Positions 24,701 through 38,044 of a stretch of 64,000 nucleotides of DNA are shown here, piece by piece. The first letter of the stretch is position 1. The number at the start of each line of letters is the position of its first letter. The stretch comes from Micromussa lordhowensis (lineage: Eukaryota; Cnidaria; Anthozoa; Scleractinia; Lobophylliidae), in assembly GCA_964020085.1 (NCBI GenBank), contig OZ026607.1, positions 248,001 to 312,000 of the forward strand, written 5' to 3'. The position numbers were made by a program, and so were the translations under genes. The notes beneath the pieces are model-generated. The model had not been told where the DNA came from, ran no database searches, and was given only the letters and a program-made list of their open reading frames with translations.

Positions 24701-27700
24701 GAAATTCTAGTTAACACATGATGGCATTCGCGCCAGGGTGTTTTTTCTGGCCTTCTTTTTGCAGGAGTTTGACCTGCTCCCAACTTTGCAGAATTTTAGA
24801 AAACGCGCGCTGGGGGTCCCCTTGGCAAATTTGACATAGCTCGGCTCCACGGGCACTTTACGACGCGCGGTTTGCAGCAAAATGTTCTGCTAGGTTGGCA
24901 CTTGAAGGAAATTTTAGTTAAAACATGATGGCATTCGCGCCAGGGTGTTTTTTCTGGCCTTCTTTTTGCAGGAGTTTGACCTGCTCCCAACTTTGCAGAA
25001 TTTCAGAAAACGCGCGCTGGGGGTCCCCTTGGCAAATTTGACATAGCTCGGCTCCACGGGCACTTTGGGAGGCGCGGTTTGCAGCAAAATGTTCTGCTAG
25101 GTTGGCACTTGAAGGAAATTTTAGTTAGGACATGATGGCATTCGCGCCAGGGTGTTTTTTCTGGCCTTCTTTTTCCAGGAGTTTGACCTGCTCCCAACTT
25201 TGCAGAATTTCAGAAAACGCGCGCTGGGGGTCCCCTTGGCAAATTTGACATAGCTCGGCTCCACGGGCACTTTACGAGGCGCGGTTTAAAGCAAAATGTT
25301 CTGCTAGGTTGGCACTTCAAGGAAATTCTAGTTAGGACATGATGGCATTCGCGCCAGGGTGTTTTTTCTGGCCTTCTTTTTGCAGGAGTTTGACCTGCTC
25401 CCAACTTTGCAGAATTTCAGAAAACGCGCGCTGGGGGTCCCCTTGGCAAATTTGACATAGCTCGGCTCCACGGGCACCTTGGGAGGCGCGGTTTGCAGCA
25501 AAATGTTTTGCTAGGTTGGCACTTTAAGGAAATTTTAGTTAGGACATGATGGCATTCGCGCCAGGGTGTTTTTTCTGGCCTTCTTTTTGCAGGAGTTTGA
25601 CCTGCTCCCAACTTTGCAGAATTTCAGAAAACGCGCGCTGGGGGTCCCCTTGGCAAATTTGACATAGCTCGGCTCCACGGGCACTTTGGGAGGCGCGGTT
25701 TGCAGCAAAATGTTCTGCTAGGTTGGCACTTTAAGGAAATTCTAGTTACGACATGATGGCATTCGCGCCAGGGTGTTTTTTCTGGCCTTCTTTTTGCAGA
25801 AGTTTGACCTGCTCCCAACTTTGCAGAATTTCAGAAAACGCGCGCTGGGGGTCCCCTTGGCAAATTTGACATAGCTCGGCTCCACGGGCACTTTGGGAGG
25901 CGCGGTTTGCAGCAAAATGTTGTGCTAAGTTGGCACTTTAAGGAAATTGTAGTTAGGACATAATGGCTCTCGCGCCAGGGTGTTTTTTCTGGCCTTCGTT
26001 TTGCAGGAGTTTGCCCTGCTCACAACTTTGCAGAATTTCAGAAAACGCGCGCTGGGGGTCCCCTTGGCAAATTTGACATAGCTCGGCTCCACAGGCACTT
26101 TGGGAGGCGCGGTTTGCAGCAAAATGTTCTGCTAGGTTGGCCTTTGAAGCAAATTTTAGTTAAGACATGATGACATTCGCGCCAGGGTGTTTTTTCTGGT
26201 CTTCTTTTTGCAGGAGTTTCACCTGCTCCCAACTTTGCAGAATTTCAGAAAACGCGCGCTGGGCGTCCCCTTGGCAAATTTGACATAGCTCGCCTCCACG
26301 GGCACTTTGGGAGGCGCGGTTTGCAGCAAAATGTTCTGCTAGGTTGGCACTTTAAGGAAATTTTAGATAGGACATGATGGCATTCGCGCCAGGGTGTTTT
26401 TTCTGGCCTTCTTTTTCCAGGAGTTTGACCTGCTCCCAACTTTGCAGAATTTCAGAAAACGCGCGCTGGGGGTCCCCTTGGCAAATTTGACATAGCTCGG
26501 CTCCACGGGCACCTTGGGAGGCGCGGTTTGCAGCAAAATGTTCTGCTAGGTTGGCACTTTAAGGAAATTTTAGTTCGGACATGATGGCATTCGCGCCAGG
26601 GTGTTTGTTCTGGCCTTCTTTTTGCACGAGTTTGACCTGCTCCCAACTTTGCAGAATTTCAGAAAACGCGCGCTGGGGGTCCCCTTGGCAAATTTGACAT
26701 AGCTCGGCTCCACGGGCACTTTGGGAGGCGCGGTTTGCAGCAAAATGTTCTGCTAGGTTGGCACTTTAAGGAAATTCTAGTTAGGACATGATGGCATTCG
26801 CGCCAGGGTGTTTTTTCTGGCCTTCTTTTTGCAGGAGTTTGACCTGCTCCCAACTTTGCAGAATTTCAGAAAACGCGCGCTGGAGGTCCCCTTGGCCAAT
26901 TTGACATAGCTCGGCTCCACGGGCACTTTGGGAGGCGCGGTTTGCAGCAAAACGTTCTGCTAGGTTGGCACTTTAAGGAAATTTTAGTTAGGACAATGAT
27001 AGCATTCGCGCCAGGGTGTTTTTTCTGGCCTTCTTTTTCCAGGAGTTTGACCTGCTCCCAACTTTGCAGAATTTCAGAAAACGCGCGGTGGGGGTCCCCT
27101 TGGCAAATTTGACATAGCTCGGCTCCACGGGCACCTTGGGAGGCGCAGTTTGCAGCAAAATGTTCTGCTAGGTTGGCACTTTAAGGAAATTCTAGTTAGG
27201 ACATGATGGCATTCGCGCCAGGGTGTTTTTTCTGGCCTTCTTTTTGCAGGAGTTTGACCTGCTCCCAACTTTGCAGAATTTCAGAAAACGCGCGCTGGAG
27301 GTCCCCTTGGCCAATTTGACATAGCTCGGCTCCACGGGCACTTTGGGAGGCGCGGTTTGCAGCAAAATGTTGTGCTAGGTTGGCACTTTAAGGAAATTGT
27401 AGTTAGGACATAATGGCTTTCGCGCCAGGGTGTTTTTTCTGGCCTTCGTTTTGCAGGAGTTTGCCCTGAACCCAACTTTGCAGAATTTCAGAAAACGCGC
27501 GCTGGGGGTCCCCTTGGCAAATTTGACATAGCTCGGCTCCACGGGCACTTTGGGAGGCGCGGTTTGAAGCAAAATGTTCTGCTAGGTTGGCACTTTAAGG
27601 AAATTTTAGTTAAGACATGATGGCATTCGCGCCAGGGTGTTTTTTCTGGCCTTCTTTTTGCAGGAGTTTGACCTGCTCCCAACTTTGCAGAATTTCAGAA

Positions 27701-28147
27701 AACGCGCGCTGGGGGTCCCCTTGGCAAATTTGACATAGCTCGGCTCCACGGGCACTTTGGGAGGCGCGGTTTGCAGCAAAACGTTCTGCTAGGTTGGCAC
27801 TTTAAGGAAATTTTAGTTAGGACAATGATAGCATTCGCGCCAGGGTGTTTTTTCTGGCCTTCTTTTTCCAGGAGTTTGACCTGCTCCCAACTTTGCAGAA
27901 TTTCAGAAAACGCGCGCTGGGGGTCCCCTTGGCAAATTTGACATAGCTCGGCTCCACGGGCACTTTGGGAGGCGCGGTTTGCAGCAAAACGTTCTGCTAG
28001 GTTGGCACTTTAAGGAAATTTTAGTTAGGACAATGATAGCATTCGCGCCAGGGTGTTTTTTCTGGCCTTCTTTTTCCAGGAGTTTGACCTGCTCCCAACT
28101 TTGCAGAATTTCAGAAAACGCGCGCTGGGGGTCCCCTTGGCAAATTT
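21734..28147. repeat. 31-monomer block, copy 1 (6,414 bp), spanning the A/B boundary
   Basis: This block holds about six type A monomers, then the A-to-B transition near 23,021, then about 25 type B monomers. All private variants reappear exactly 6,414 bp later: CTCCAAAAGCAC (21,746 and 28,160), CAAGATGGCGTTCG (about 22,443 and 28,857), TCCACGGTCAC (22,983 and 29,397), GGCTGGCGCC (about 23,237 and 29,651) and TTGAAAAAGC (24,003 and 30,417). Near its right end two adjacent 208 bp units (from about 27,776 and 27,984) share AAAACGTTC, ACAATGATAGC and TTTTTCCAGG. Copy 2 has only one such unit at the matching place. Confidence 0.92.
23021..28147. repeat. Type B satellite domain, first segment (207 bp monomers)
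   Basis: Units carry GTTTGACCTGC, five G in CTGGGGGTCC and CTGCTAGGTTGG, and are mostly 207 bp, the extra base being the fifth G. A variant with TGTGCTAGG, CATAATGGCT or CATAATAGCT, CCTTCGTTTTGCAGG and the type A-like GTTTGCCCTG recurs at 23,062, 24,097, 25,960 and 27,410, that is at intervals of 5, 9 and 7 monomers. A 208 bp variant with ACAATGATAGC is seen near 26,995, 27,825 and 28,032. Confidence 0.92.
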
Positions 28148-29434
28148 GACATAGCTCGGCTCCAAAAGCACTTTGGGAGGCGCGGTTTGCAGCAAAATGT
28201 TCTACTAGGATGGCACTTCAAAAAAATGTTAGTTAGGACATGATGGCATTCGCGCCAGGGTGTTTTTTTTGGCGTTCTTTTTGCAGGAGTTTGCCCTGCT
28301 CCCAACTTTGCAGAATTTCAGAAAACGCGCGCTGGGGTCCCCTTGGCAAATTTGACATAGCTCGGCTCCACGGGCACTTTGGGAGGCGCGGTTTGCAGCA
28401 AAATGTTCTACTAGGATGGCACTTCAAGGAAATCTTAGTTAGGACATGATGGCATTCGCGCCAGGGTGTTTTTTCTGGCCTTCTTTTTGCAAGAGTTTGC
28501 CCTGCTCCCAACTTTGCAGAATTTCAGAAAACGCGCGCTGGGGTCCCCTTGGCAAATTTCACATAGCTCGGCTCCACGGGCACTTTGGGAGGCGCGGTTT
28601 GCAGCAAAAAGTTCTACTAGGATGGCACTTTAAGGAAATCTTAGTTAGGACATGATGGCATTCGCGCCAGGGTGTTTTTTCTGGCCTTCTTTTTGCAGGA
28701 GTTTGCCCTGCTCCCAACTTTGCAGAATTTCAGAAAACGCGCGCTGGGGTCCCCTTGGCAAATTTGACATAGCTCGGCTCCGCGGGCACTTTGGGAGGCG
28801 CGGTTTGCAGCAAAATGTTCTACTAGGATGGCACTTTAAGGAAATTCTAGTTAGGACAAGATGGCGTTCGCGCCAGGGTGTTTTTTTAGGCCTTCTTTTT
28901 GCAGGAGTTTGCCCTGCTCCCAACTTTGCAGAATTTCAGAAAACGCGCGCTGGGGTCTCCTTGGCAAATTTGACATAGCTCGGCTCCACGGGCACTTTGG
29001 GAGGCGCCGTTTGCAGCAAAATGTTCTACTAGGATGGCACTTCAAGGAAATCCTAAATAAGACATGATGGCATTCGCGCCAGGGTGTTTTTTCTGGCCTT
29101 CTTTTTGCAGGAGTTTGCCCTGCTCCCAACTTTGCAGAATTTCAGAAAACGCGCGCTGGGGTCCCCTTGGCAAATTTGACATAGCTCGGCTCCACGGGCA
29201 CTTTGGGAGGCGCGGTTTGCAGCAAAATGTTCTACTAGGATGGCACTTCAAGGAAATCTTAGTTAGGACATGATGGCATTCGCGCCAGGGTGTTTTTTCT
29301 GGCCTTCTTTTTGCAGGAGTTTGCCCTGCTCCCAACTTTGCAGAATTTCAGAAAACGCGCGCTGGGGTCCCCTTGGCAAATTTGACATAGCTCGGGTCCA
29401 CGGTCACTTTGGGAGGCGCGGTTTGCAGCAAAAT
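28148..29434. repeat. Type A island inside the type B domain
   Basis: About six type A monomers, with CTACTAGGATGG, four G and GTTTGCCCTGC, interrupt type B sequence. They are the left part of the second 6.4 kb copy. The left edge is a hybrid monomer: upstream of 28,132 it has GTTTGACCTGC and five G (type B), and from 28,164 it has the AAAAGCAC variant and CTACTAGGATGG of the 21.75 kb type A monomer. The right edge repeats the natural A-to-B transition at 29,435. Confidence 0.93.
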
Positions 29435-32400
29435 GTTGTGCTAGGTTAGCACTTTAAGGAAATTCAAGTTAGGACATAATGGCTTTTGCGCCAGGGTGTT
29501 TTTTCTGGCCTTCGTTTTGCAGGAGTTTGCCCTGCTCCCAACTTTGCAGAATTTCAGAAAACGCGCGCTGGGGGTCCCCTTGGCAAATTTGACATAGCTC
29601 GGCTCCACGGGCACTTTGGGAGGCGCGGTTTGCAGCAAAATGTTCTGCTAGGCTGGCGCCTCAAGGAAATTTTAGTTAAGACATGATGGCATTCGCGCCA
29701 GGGTGTTTTTTCTGGCCTTCTTTTTGCAGGAGTTTGACCTGCTCCCAACTTTGCAGAATTTCAGAAAACGCGCGCTGGGCGTCCCCTTGGCAAATTTGAC
29801 ATAGCTCGGCTCCACGGGCACTTTGGGAGGCGCGGTTTGCAGCAAAATGTTTTGCTAGGTTGGCACTTTAAGGAAATTCTAGTTAGGACATGATGGCATT
29901 CGCGCCAGGGTGTTTTTTCTGGCCTTCTTTTTGCAGGAGTTTGACCTGCTCCAAACTTTGCAGAATTTCAGAAAACGCGCGCTGGGGGTCCCCTTGGCAA
30001 ATTTGACATAGCTCGGCTCCACGGGCACTTTACGACGCGCGGTTTGCAGCAAAATGTTCTGCTAGGTTGGCACTTCAAGGAAATTCTAGTTAACACATGA
30101 TGGCATTCGCGCCAGGGTGTTTTTTCTGGCCTTCTTTTTGCAGGAGTTTGACCTGCTCCCAACTTTGCAGAATTTTAGAAAACGCGCGCTGGGGGTCCCC
30201 TTGGCAAATTTGACATAGCTCGGCTGCACGGGCACTTTGGGAGGCGCGCTTTGCAGCAAAATGTTTTGCTAGGTTGGCACTTTAAGGAAATTTTAGTTAG
30301 GACATGATGGCATTCGCGCCAGGGTGTTTTTTCTGGCCTTCTTTTTGCAGGAGTTTGACCTGCTCCCAACTTTGCAGAATTTCAGAAAACGCGCGCTGGG
30401 GGTCCCCTTGGCAAATTTGAAAAAGCTCGGCTCCACGGGCACTTTGGGAGGCGCGGTTTGCAGCAAAATGTTGTGCTAGGTTGGCACTTTAAGGAAATCC
30501 TAGTTAGGACATAATAGCTTTCGCGCCAGGGTGTTTTTTCTGGCCTTCGTTTTGCAGGAGTTTGCCCTGCTCCCAACTTTGCAGAATTTCAGAAAACGCG
30601 CGCTGGGAGTCCCCTTGGCAAATTTGACATAGCTCGGCTCCACGGGCACTTTGGGAGGCGCGGTTTGCAGCAAAATGTTCCGCTAGGTTGGCACTTCAAG
30701 GAAATTTTAGTTAAAACATGATGGCATTCGCGCCAGGGTGTTTTTTCTGGCCTTCTTTTTGCAGGAGTTTGACCTGCTCCCAACTTTGCAGAATTTCAGA
30801 AAACGCGCGCTGGGGGTCCCCTTGGCAAATTTGACATAGCTCGGCTCCACGGGCACTTTGGGAGGCGCGGTTTGCAGCAAAATGTTCTGCTAGGTTGGCA
30901 CTTGAAGGAAATTTTAGTTAACACATGATGGCATTCGCGCCAGGGTGTTTTTTCTGGCCTTCTTTTTGCAGGAGTTTGACCTGCTCCCAACTTTGCAGAA
31001 TTTTAGAAAACGCGCGCTGGTGGTCCCCTTGGCAAATTTGACATAGCTCGGCTGCACGGGCACTTTACGACGCGCGGTTTGCAGCAAAATGTTCTGCTAG
31101 GTTGGCACTTCAAGGAAATTCTAGTTAACACATGATGGCATTCGCGCCAGGGTGTTTTTTCTGGCCTTCTTTTTGCAGGAGTTTGACCTGCTCCCAACTT
31201 TGCAGAATTTTAGAAAACGCGCGCTGGGGGTCCCCTTGGCAAATTTGACATAGCTCGGCTCCACGGGCACTTTACGACGCGCGGTTTGCAGCAAAATGTT
31301 CTGCTAGGTTGGCACTTGAAGGAAATTTTAGTTAAAACATGATGGCATTCGCGCCAGGGTGTTTTTTCTGGCCTTCTTTTTGCAGGAGTTTGACCTGCTC
31401 CCAACTTTGCAGAATTTCAGAAAACGCGCGCTGGGGGTCCCCTTGGCAAATTTGACATAGCTCGGCTCCACGGGCACTTTGGGAGGCGCGGTTTGCAGCA
31501 AAATGTTCTGCTAGGTTGGCACTTGAAGGAAATTTTAGTTAGGACATGATGGCATTCGCGCCAGGGTGTTTTTTCTGGCCTTCTTTTTCCAGGAGTTTGA
31601 CCTGCTCCCAACTTTGCAGAATTTCAGAAAACGCGCGCTGGGGGTCCCCTTGGCAAATTTGACATAGCTCGGCTCCACGGGCACTTTACGAGGCGCGGTT
31701 TAAAGCAAAATGTTCTGCTAGGTTGGCACTTCAAGGAAATTCTAGTTAGGACATGATGGCATTCGCGCCAGGGTGTTTTTTCTGGCCTTCTTTTTGCAGG
31801 AGTTTGACCTGCTCCCAACTTTGCAGAATTTCAGAAAACGCGCGCTGGGGGTCCCCTTGGCAAATTTGACATAGCTCGGCTCCACGGGCACCTTGGGAGG
31901 CGCGGTTTGCAGCAAAATGTTTTGCTAGGTTGGCACTTTAAGGAAATTTTAGTTAGGACATGATGGCATTCGCGCCAGGGTGTTTTTTCTGGCCTTCTTT
32001 TTGCAGGAGTTTGACCTGCTCCCAACTTTGCAGAATTTCAGAAAACGCGCGCTGGGGGTCCCCTTGGCAAATTTGACATAGCTCGGCTCCACGGGCACTT
32101 TGGGAGGCGCGGTTTGCAGCAAAATGTTCTGCTAGGTTGGCACTTTAAGGAAATTCTAGTTACGACATGATGGCATTCGCGCCAGGGTGTTTTTTCTGGC
32201 CTTCTTTTTGCAGAAGTTTGACCTGCTCCCAACTTTGCAGAATTTCAGAAAACGCGCGCTGGGGGTCCCCTTGGCAAATTTGACATAGCTCGGCTCCACG
32301 GGCACTTTGGGAGGCGCGGTTTGCAGCAAAATGTTGTGCTAAGTTGGCACTTTAAGGAAATTGTAGTTAGGACATAATGGCTCTCGCGCCAGGGTGTTTT

Positions 32401-34403
32401 TTCTGGCCTTCGTTTTGCAGGAGTTTGCCCTGCTCACAACTTTGCAGAATTTCAGAAAACGCGCGCTGGGGGTCCCCTTGGCAAATTTGACATAGCTCGG
32501 CTCCACAGGCACTTTGGGAGGCGCGGTTTGCAGCAAAATGTTCTGCTAGGTTGGCCTTTGAAGCAAATTTTAGTTAAGACATGATGACATTCGCGCCAGG
32601 GTGTTTTTTCTGGTCTTCTTTTTGCAGGAGTTTCACCTGCTCCCAACTTTGCAGAATTTCAGAAAACGCGCGCTGGGCGTCCCCTTGGCAAATTTGACAT
32701 AGCTCGCCTCCACGGGCACTTTGGGAGGCGCGGTTTGCAGCAAAATGTTCTGCTAGGTTGGCACTTTAAGGAAATTTTAGATAGGACATGATGGCATTCG
32801 CGCCAGGGTGTTTTTTCTGGCCTTCTTTTTCCAGGAGTTTGACCTGCTCCCAACTTTGCAGAATTTCAGAAAACGCGCGCTGGGGGTCCCCTTGGCAAAT
32901 TTGACATAGCTCGGCTCCACGGGCACCTTGGGAGGCGCGGTTTGCAGCAAAATGTTCTGCTAGGTTGGCACTTTAAGGAAATTTTAGTTCGGACATGATG
33001 GCATTCGCGCCAGGGTGTTTGTTCTGGCCTTCTTTTTGCACGAGTTTGACCTGCTCCCAACTTTGCAGAATTTCAGAAAACGCGCGCTGGGGGTCCCCTT
33101 GGCAAATTTGACATAGCTCGGCTCCACGGGCACTTTGGGAGGCGCGGTTTGCAGCAAAATGTTCTGCTAGGTTGGCACTTTAAGGAAATTCTAGTTAGGA
33201 CATGATGGCATTCGCGCCAGGGTGTTTTTTCTGGCCTTCTTTTTGCAGGAGTTTGACCTGCTCCCAACTTTGCAGAATTTCAGAAAACGCGCGCTGGAGG
33301 TCCCCTTGGCCAATTTGACATAGCTCGGCTCCACGGGCACTTTGGGAGGCGCGGTTTGCAGCAAAACGTTCTGCTAGGTTGGCACTTTAAGGAAATTTTA
33401 GTTAGGACAATGATAGCATTCGCGCCAGGGTGTTTTTTCTGGCCTTCTTTTTCCAGGAGTTTGACCTGCTCCCAACTTTGCAGAATTTCAGAAAACGCGC
33501 GGTGGGGGTCCCCTTGGCAAATTTGACATAGCTCGGCTCCACGGGCACCTTGGGAGGCGCAGTTTGCAGCAAAATGTTCTGCTAGGTTGGCACTTTAAGG
33601 AAATTCTAGTTAGGACATGATGGCATTCGCGCCAGGGTGTTTTTTCTGGCCTTCTTTTTGCAGGAGTTTGACCTGCTCCCAACTTTGCAGAATTTCAGAA
33701 AACGCGCGCTGGAGGTCCCCTTGGCCAATTTGACATAGCTCGGCTCCACGGGCACTTTGGGAGGCGCGGTTTGCAGCAAAATGTTGTGCTAGGTTGGCAC
33801 TTTAAGGAAATTGTAGTTAGGACATAATGGCTTTCGCGCCAGGGTGTTTTTTCTGGCCTTCGTTTTGCAGGAGTTTGCCCTGAACCCAACTTTGCAGAAT
33901 TTCAGAAAACGCGCGCTGGGGGTCCCCTTGGCAAATTTGACATAGCTCGGCTCCACGGGCACTTTGGGAGGCGCGGTTTGAAGCAAAATGTTCTGCTAGG
34001 TTGGCACTTTAAGGAAATTTTAGTTAAGACATGATGGCATTCGCGCCAGGGTGTTTTTTCTGGCCTTCTTTTTGCAGGAGTTTGACCTGCTCCCAACTTT
34101 GCAGAATTTCAGAAAACGCGCGCTGGGGGTCCCCTTGGCAAATTTGACATAGCTCGGCTCCACGGGCACTTTGGGAGGCGCGGTTTGCAGCAAAACGTTC
34201 TGCTAGGTTGGCACTTTAAGGAAATTTTAGTTAGGACAATGATAGCATTCGCGCCAGGGTGTTTTTTCTGGCCTTCTTTTTCCAGGAGTTTGACCTGCTC
34301 CCAACTTTGCAGAATTTCAGAAAACGCGCGCTGGGGGTCCCCTTGGCAAATTTGACATAGCTCGGCTCCACGGGCACTTTGGGAGGCGCGGTTTGCAGCA
34401 AAA
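28148..34403. repeat. 31-monomer block, copy 2 (6,414 bp offset)
   Basis: At every place I checked, this copy matches the block 6,414 bp upstream base for base. The match ends near 34,404, where AAAATGTTCTGCTATG replaces AAAACGTTCTGCTAGG and ACATGATGG replaces ACAATGATAG. About 6.25 kb is therefore shared. I could not count mismatches exhaustively by eye but found none in the compared variants, so the duplication is very recent or is an assembly duplication. Confidence 0.9.
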
Positions 34404-34730
34404 TGTTCTGCTATGTTGGCACTTTAAGGAAATTTTAGTTAGGACATGATGGCATTCGCGCCAGGGTGTTTTTTCTGGCCTTCTTTTTGCAGGAGTTTGA
34501 CCTGCTCCCAACTTTGCAGAATTTCAGAAAACGCGCGCTGGGGGTCCCCTTGGCAAATTTGACATAGCTCGGCTCCACGGGCACTTTGGGAGGCGCGGTT
34601 TGCAGCAAAATGTTGTGCTAGGTTGGCACTTCAAGGAAATCCTAGTTAGGACATGATGGCATTCGCGCCATGGTTTTTTTTCTGGCCTTCCTTTTGCAGG
34701 AGTTTGACCTGCTCCCAACTTTGCAGAATT

Positions 34731-36290
34731 TCAGAAAACGCGCGCTGGGGGTCCTCTTGGCAAATTTGACATAGCTCGGCTCCACGGGCACCTTGGGAGG
34801 CGCGGTTTGCAGCAAAATGTTTTGCTAGGTTGGCACTTTAAGGAAATTTTAGTTAGGACATGATGGCATTCGCGCCAAAGTGTTTGTTCCGGCCTTCTTT
34901 TTGCAGGAGTTTGACCTGCTCTTAACTTTGCAGAATTTCAGAAAACGCGCACTGGGGGTTCCCTTGGCAAATTTGACATAGCTCGGCTCCACGGGCACTT
35001 TGGGAGGCGCGGTTTGCAGCAAAATGTTCTGCTAGGTCGGCACTTTAAGGAAATTCTAGTTACGACATGATGGCATTCGCGCCAGGGTGTTTTTTCTGGC
35101 CTTCTTTTTGCAGAAGTTTGACCTGCTCCCAACTTTGCAGAATTTCAGAAAACGCGCGCTGGGGGTCCCCTTGGCAAATTTGACATAGCTCGGCTCCACG
35201 GGCACTTTGGGAGGCGCAGTTTGCAGCAAAATGTTGTGCTAGGCTGGCACTTTAAGGAAATCGTAGTTAGGACATAATGGCTCTCGGGCCAGGGTGTTTT
35301 TTCTGGCCTTCGTTTTGCAGGAGTTTGCCCTGCTCCCAACTTTGCAGAATTTCAGAAAACGCGCGCTGGGGGTCCCCTTGGCAAATTTGACATAGCTCGG
35401 CTCCACGGGCACTTTGGGAGGCGCGGTTTGCAGCAAAATGTTCTGCTAGGTTGCCCCTTGAAGGAAATTTTAGTTAAGACATGATGACATTCGCGCCAGG
35501 GTGTTTTTTCTGGCCTTCTTTTTGCAGGAGTTTGACCTGCTCCCAACTTTGCAGAATTTCAGAAAACGCGCGCTGGGCGTCCCCTTGGCAAATTTGACAT
35601 AGCTCGCCTCCACGGGCACTTTGGGAGGCGCGGTTTGCAGCAAAATGTTCTGCTAGGTTGGCACTTTAAGGAAATTTTAGATAGGACATGATGGCATTCG
35701 CGCCAGGGTGTTTTTTCTGGCCTTCTTTTTCCAGGAGTTTGACCTGCTCCCAACTTTGCAGAATTTCAGAAAACGCGCGCTGGGCGTCCGCTTGGCAAAT
35801 TTGACATAGCTCGGCTCCACGGGCACCTTGGGAGGCGCGGTTTGCAGCAAAATGTTCTGCTATGATGGCACTTTAAGGAAATTTTAGTTTGGACATGATG
35901 GCATTCGCGCCAGGGTGTTTGTTCTGGCCTTCTTTTTGCACGAGTTTGACCTGCTCCCAACTTTGCGGAATTTCAGAAAACGCGCGCTGGGGGTCCCCTT
36001 GGCAAATTTGACATAGCTCGGCTGCACGGGCACTTTGGGACGCGTGGTTTGCAGCAAAATGTTCTGCTAGGTTGGCACTTTAAGGAAATTCTAGTTAGGA
36101 CATGATGGCATTCGCGCCAGGGTGTTTTTTCTGGCCTTCTTTTTGCAGGAGTTTGACCTGCTCCCAACTTTGCAGAATTTCAGAAAACGCGCGCTGGGCG
36201 TCCCCTTGGCAAATTTGACATAGCTCGGCTCCACGGGCACTTTGGGAGGCGCGGTTTGCAGCAAAATGTTCTGCTAGGTTGGCACTTTAA
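34731..36290. repeat. Diverged copy of the 31.8-33.4 kb block (offset 2,900 bp)
   Basis: Marker order matches sequence 2,900 bp upstream (14 monomers): CACCTTGGGAGG (34,790 and 31,890), TGCAGAAGTTTGACC (about 35,111 and 32,211), CATAATGGCTCTCG (about 35,274 and 32,374), CATGATGACATTC, CTCGCCTCC, TTAGATAGGAC and GTTTGTTCTGG with GCACGAG. Single-base differences are frequent (for example CTCTTAAC and GCGCACTGG near 34,920-34,950), so this event is older than the 6.4 kb duplication. Confidence 0.78.
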
Positions 36291-38044
36291 GGAAATTTTA
36301 GTTAGGACAATGATGGCATTCGCGCCAGGGTGTTTTTTCTGGCCTTCTTTTTGCAGGAGTTTGACCTGCTCCCAACTTTGCAGAATTTCAGAAAACGCGC
36401 GCTGGGGGGTCCCCTTGGCAAATTTGACATAGCTCGGCTCCACGGGCACTTTGGGAGGCGCGGTTTGCAGCAAAATGTTCTCCAAGGTTGGCAGGTGAAG
36501 GAAATTTTAGTAAGGACATGATGGCATTCGCGCCAGGGTGTTTTTTCTGGCCTTCTTTTTCCAGGAGTTTGACCTGCTCCCAACTTTGCAGAATTTCAGA
36601 AAACGCGCGCTGGGGGTCCCCTTGGCAAATTTGACATAGCTCGGCTCCACGGGCACTTTGGGAGGCGCGATTTGCAGCAAAATGTTCTGCTAGGTTGGCA
36701 CTTTAAGGAAATTGTAGTTAGGTCATGATGGCATTCGCGCCAGGGTGTTTGTTCTGGCCTTCTTTTTGCAGGAGTTTGACCTGCTCCCAACTTTGCAGAA
36801 TTTCAGAAAACGCGCGCTGGGGGTCCCCTTGGCAAATTTGACATAGCTCGGCTCCACGGGCACTTTGGGAGGCGCGGTTTGCAGCAAAATGTTGTGCTAG
36901 GTTGGCACTTTAAGGAAATCGTAGTTAGGACATAATGGCTTTCGCGCCAGGGTGTTTTTTTTGGCCTTCGTTTTGCAGGAGTTTGACCTGCTCCCAACTT
37001 TGCAGAATTTCAGAAAACGCGCGCTGGGGGTCCCCTTGGCAAATTTGACATAGCTCGGCTCCACGGGCACTTTGGGAGGCGCGGTTTGCAGCAAAATGTT
37101 CTGCTAGGTTGGCACTTTAAGGAATTTTTAGTTAAGACATGATGGCATTCGCGCCAGGGTGTTTTTTTTGGCCTTCTTTTTGCAGGAGTTTGACCTGCTC
37201 CCAACTTTGCAGAATTTCAGAAAACGCGCGCTGGGCGTCCCCTTGGCAAATTTGACATAGCTCGGCTCCACGGGCACTTTGGGAGGCGCGGTTTGCAGCA
37301 AAATGTTCTGCTAGGTTGGCACTTTAAGGAAATTCTAGTTAGGACAATGATGGCATTCGCGCCAGGGTGTTTTTTCTGGCCTTCTTTTTCCAGGAGTTTG
37401 ACCTGCTCCCAACTTTGCAGAATTTCAGAAAACGCGCGCTGGGGGTCCCCTTGGCAAATTTGACATAGCTCGGCTCCACGGGCACTTTGGGAGGCGCGGT
37501 TTGCAGCAAAATGTTCTGCTAGGTTGGCACTTCAAGGAAATTCTAGTTAGGACATGATGGCATTCGCGCCAGGGTGTTTTTTCTGGCCTTCTTTTTGCAG
37601 GAGTTTGACCTGCTCCCAACTTTGCAGAATTTCAGAAAACGCGCGCTGGGGGGTCCCCTTGGCAAATTTGACAAAGCTCGGCTCCACGGGCACTTTGGGA
37701 GGCGCGGTTTGCAGCAAAATCTTCTGCTAGGTTGGCACTTTAAGGAAATTTTAGTTAGGACATGATGGCATTCGCGCCAGGGTGTTTTTTCTTGCCTTCT
37801 TTTCAGGAGTTTGACCTGCTCCCAACTTTGCAGAATTTTAGAAAACGCGCGCTGGGGGTCCCCTTGGCAAATTTGACATAGCTCGGCTCCACGGGCACTT
37901 TGGGAGGCGCGGTTTGCAGCAAAATGTTCTGCTAGGTTGGCACTTTAAGGAAATTTTAGTTAGGACATGATGGCATTCGCGCCAGGGTGTTTTTTCTGGC
38001 CTTCTTTTTGCAGGAGTTTGACCTGCTCCCAACTTTGCAGAATT

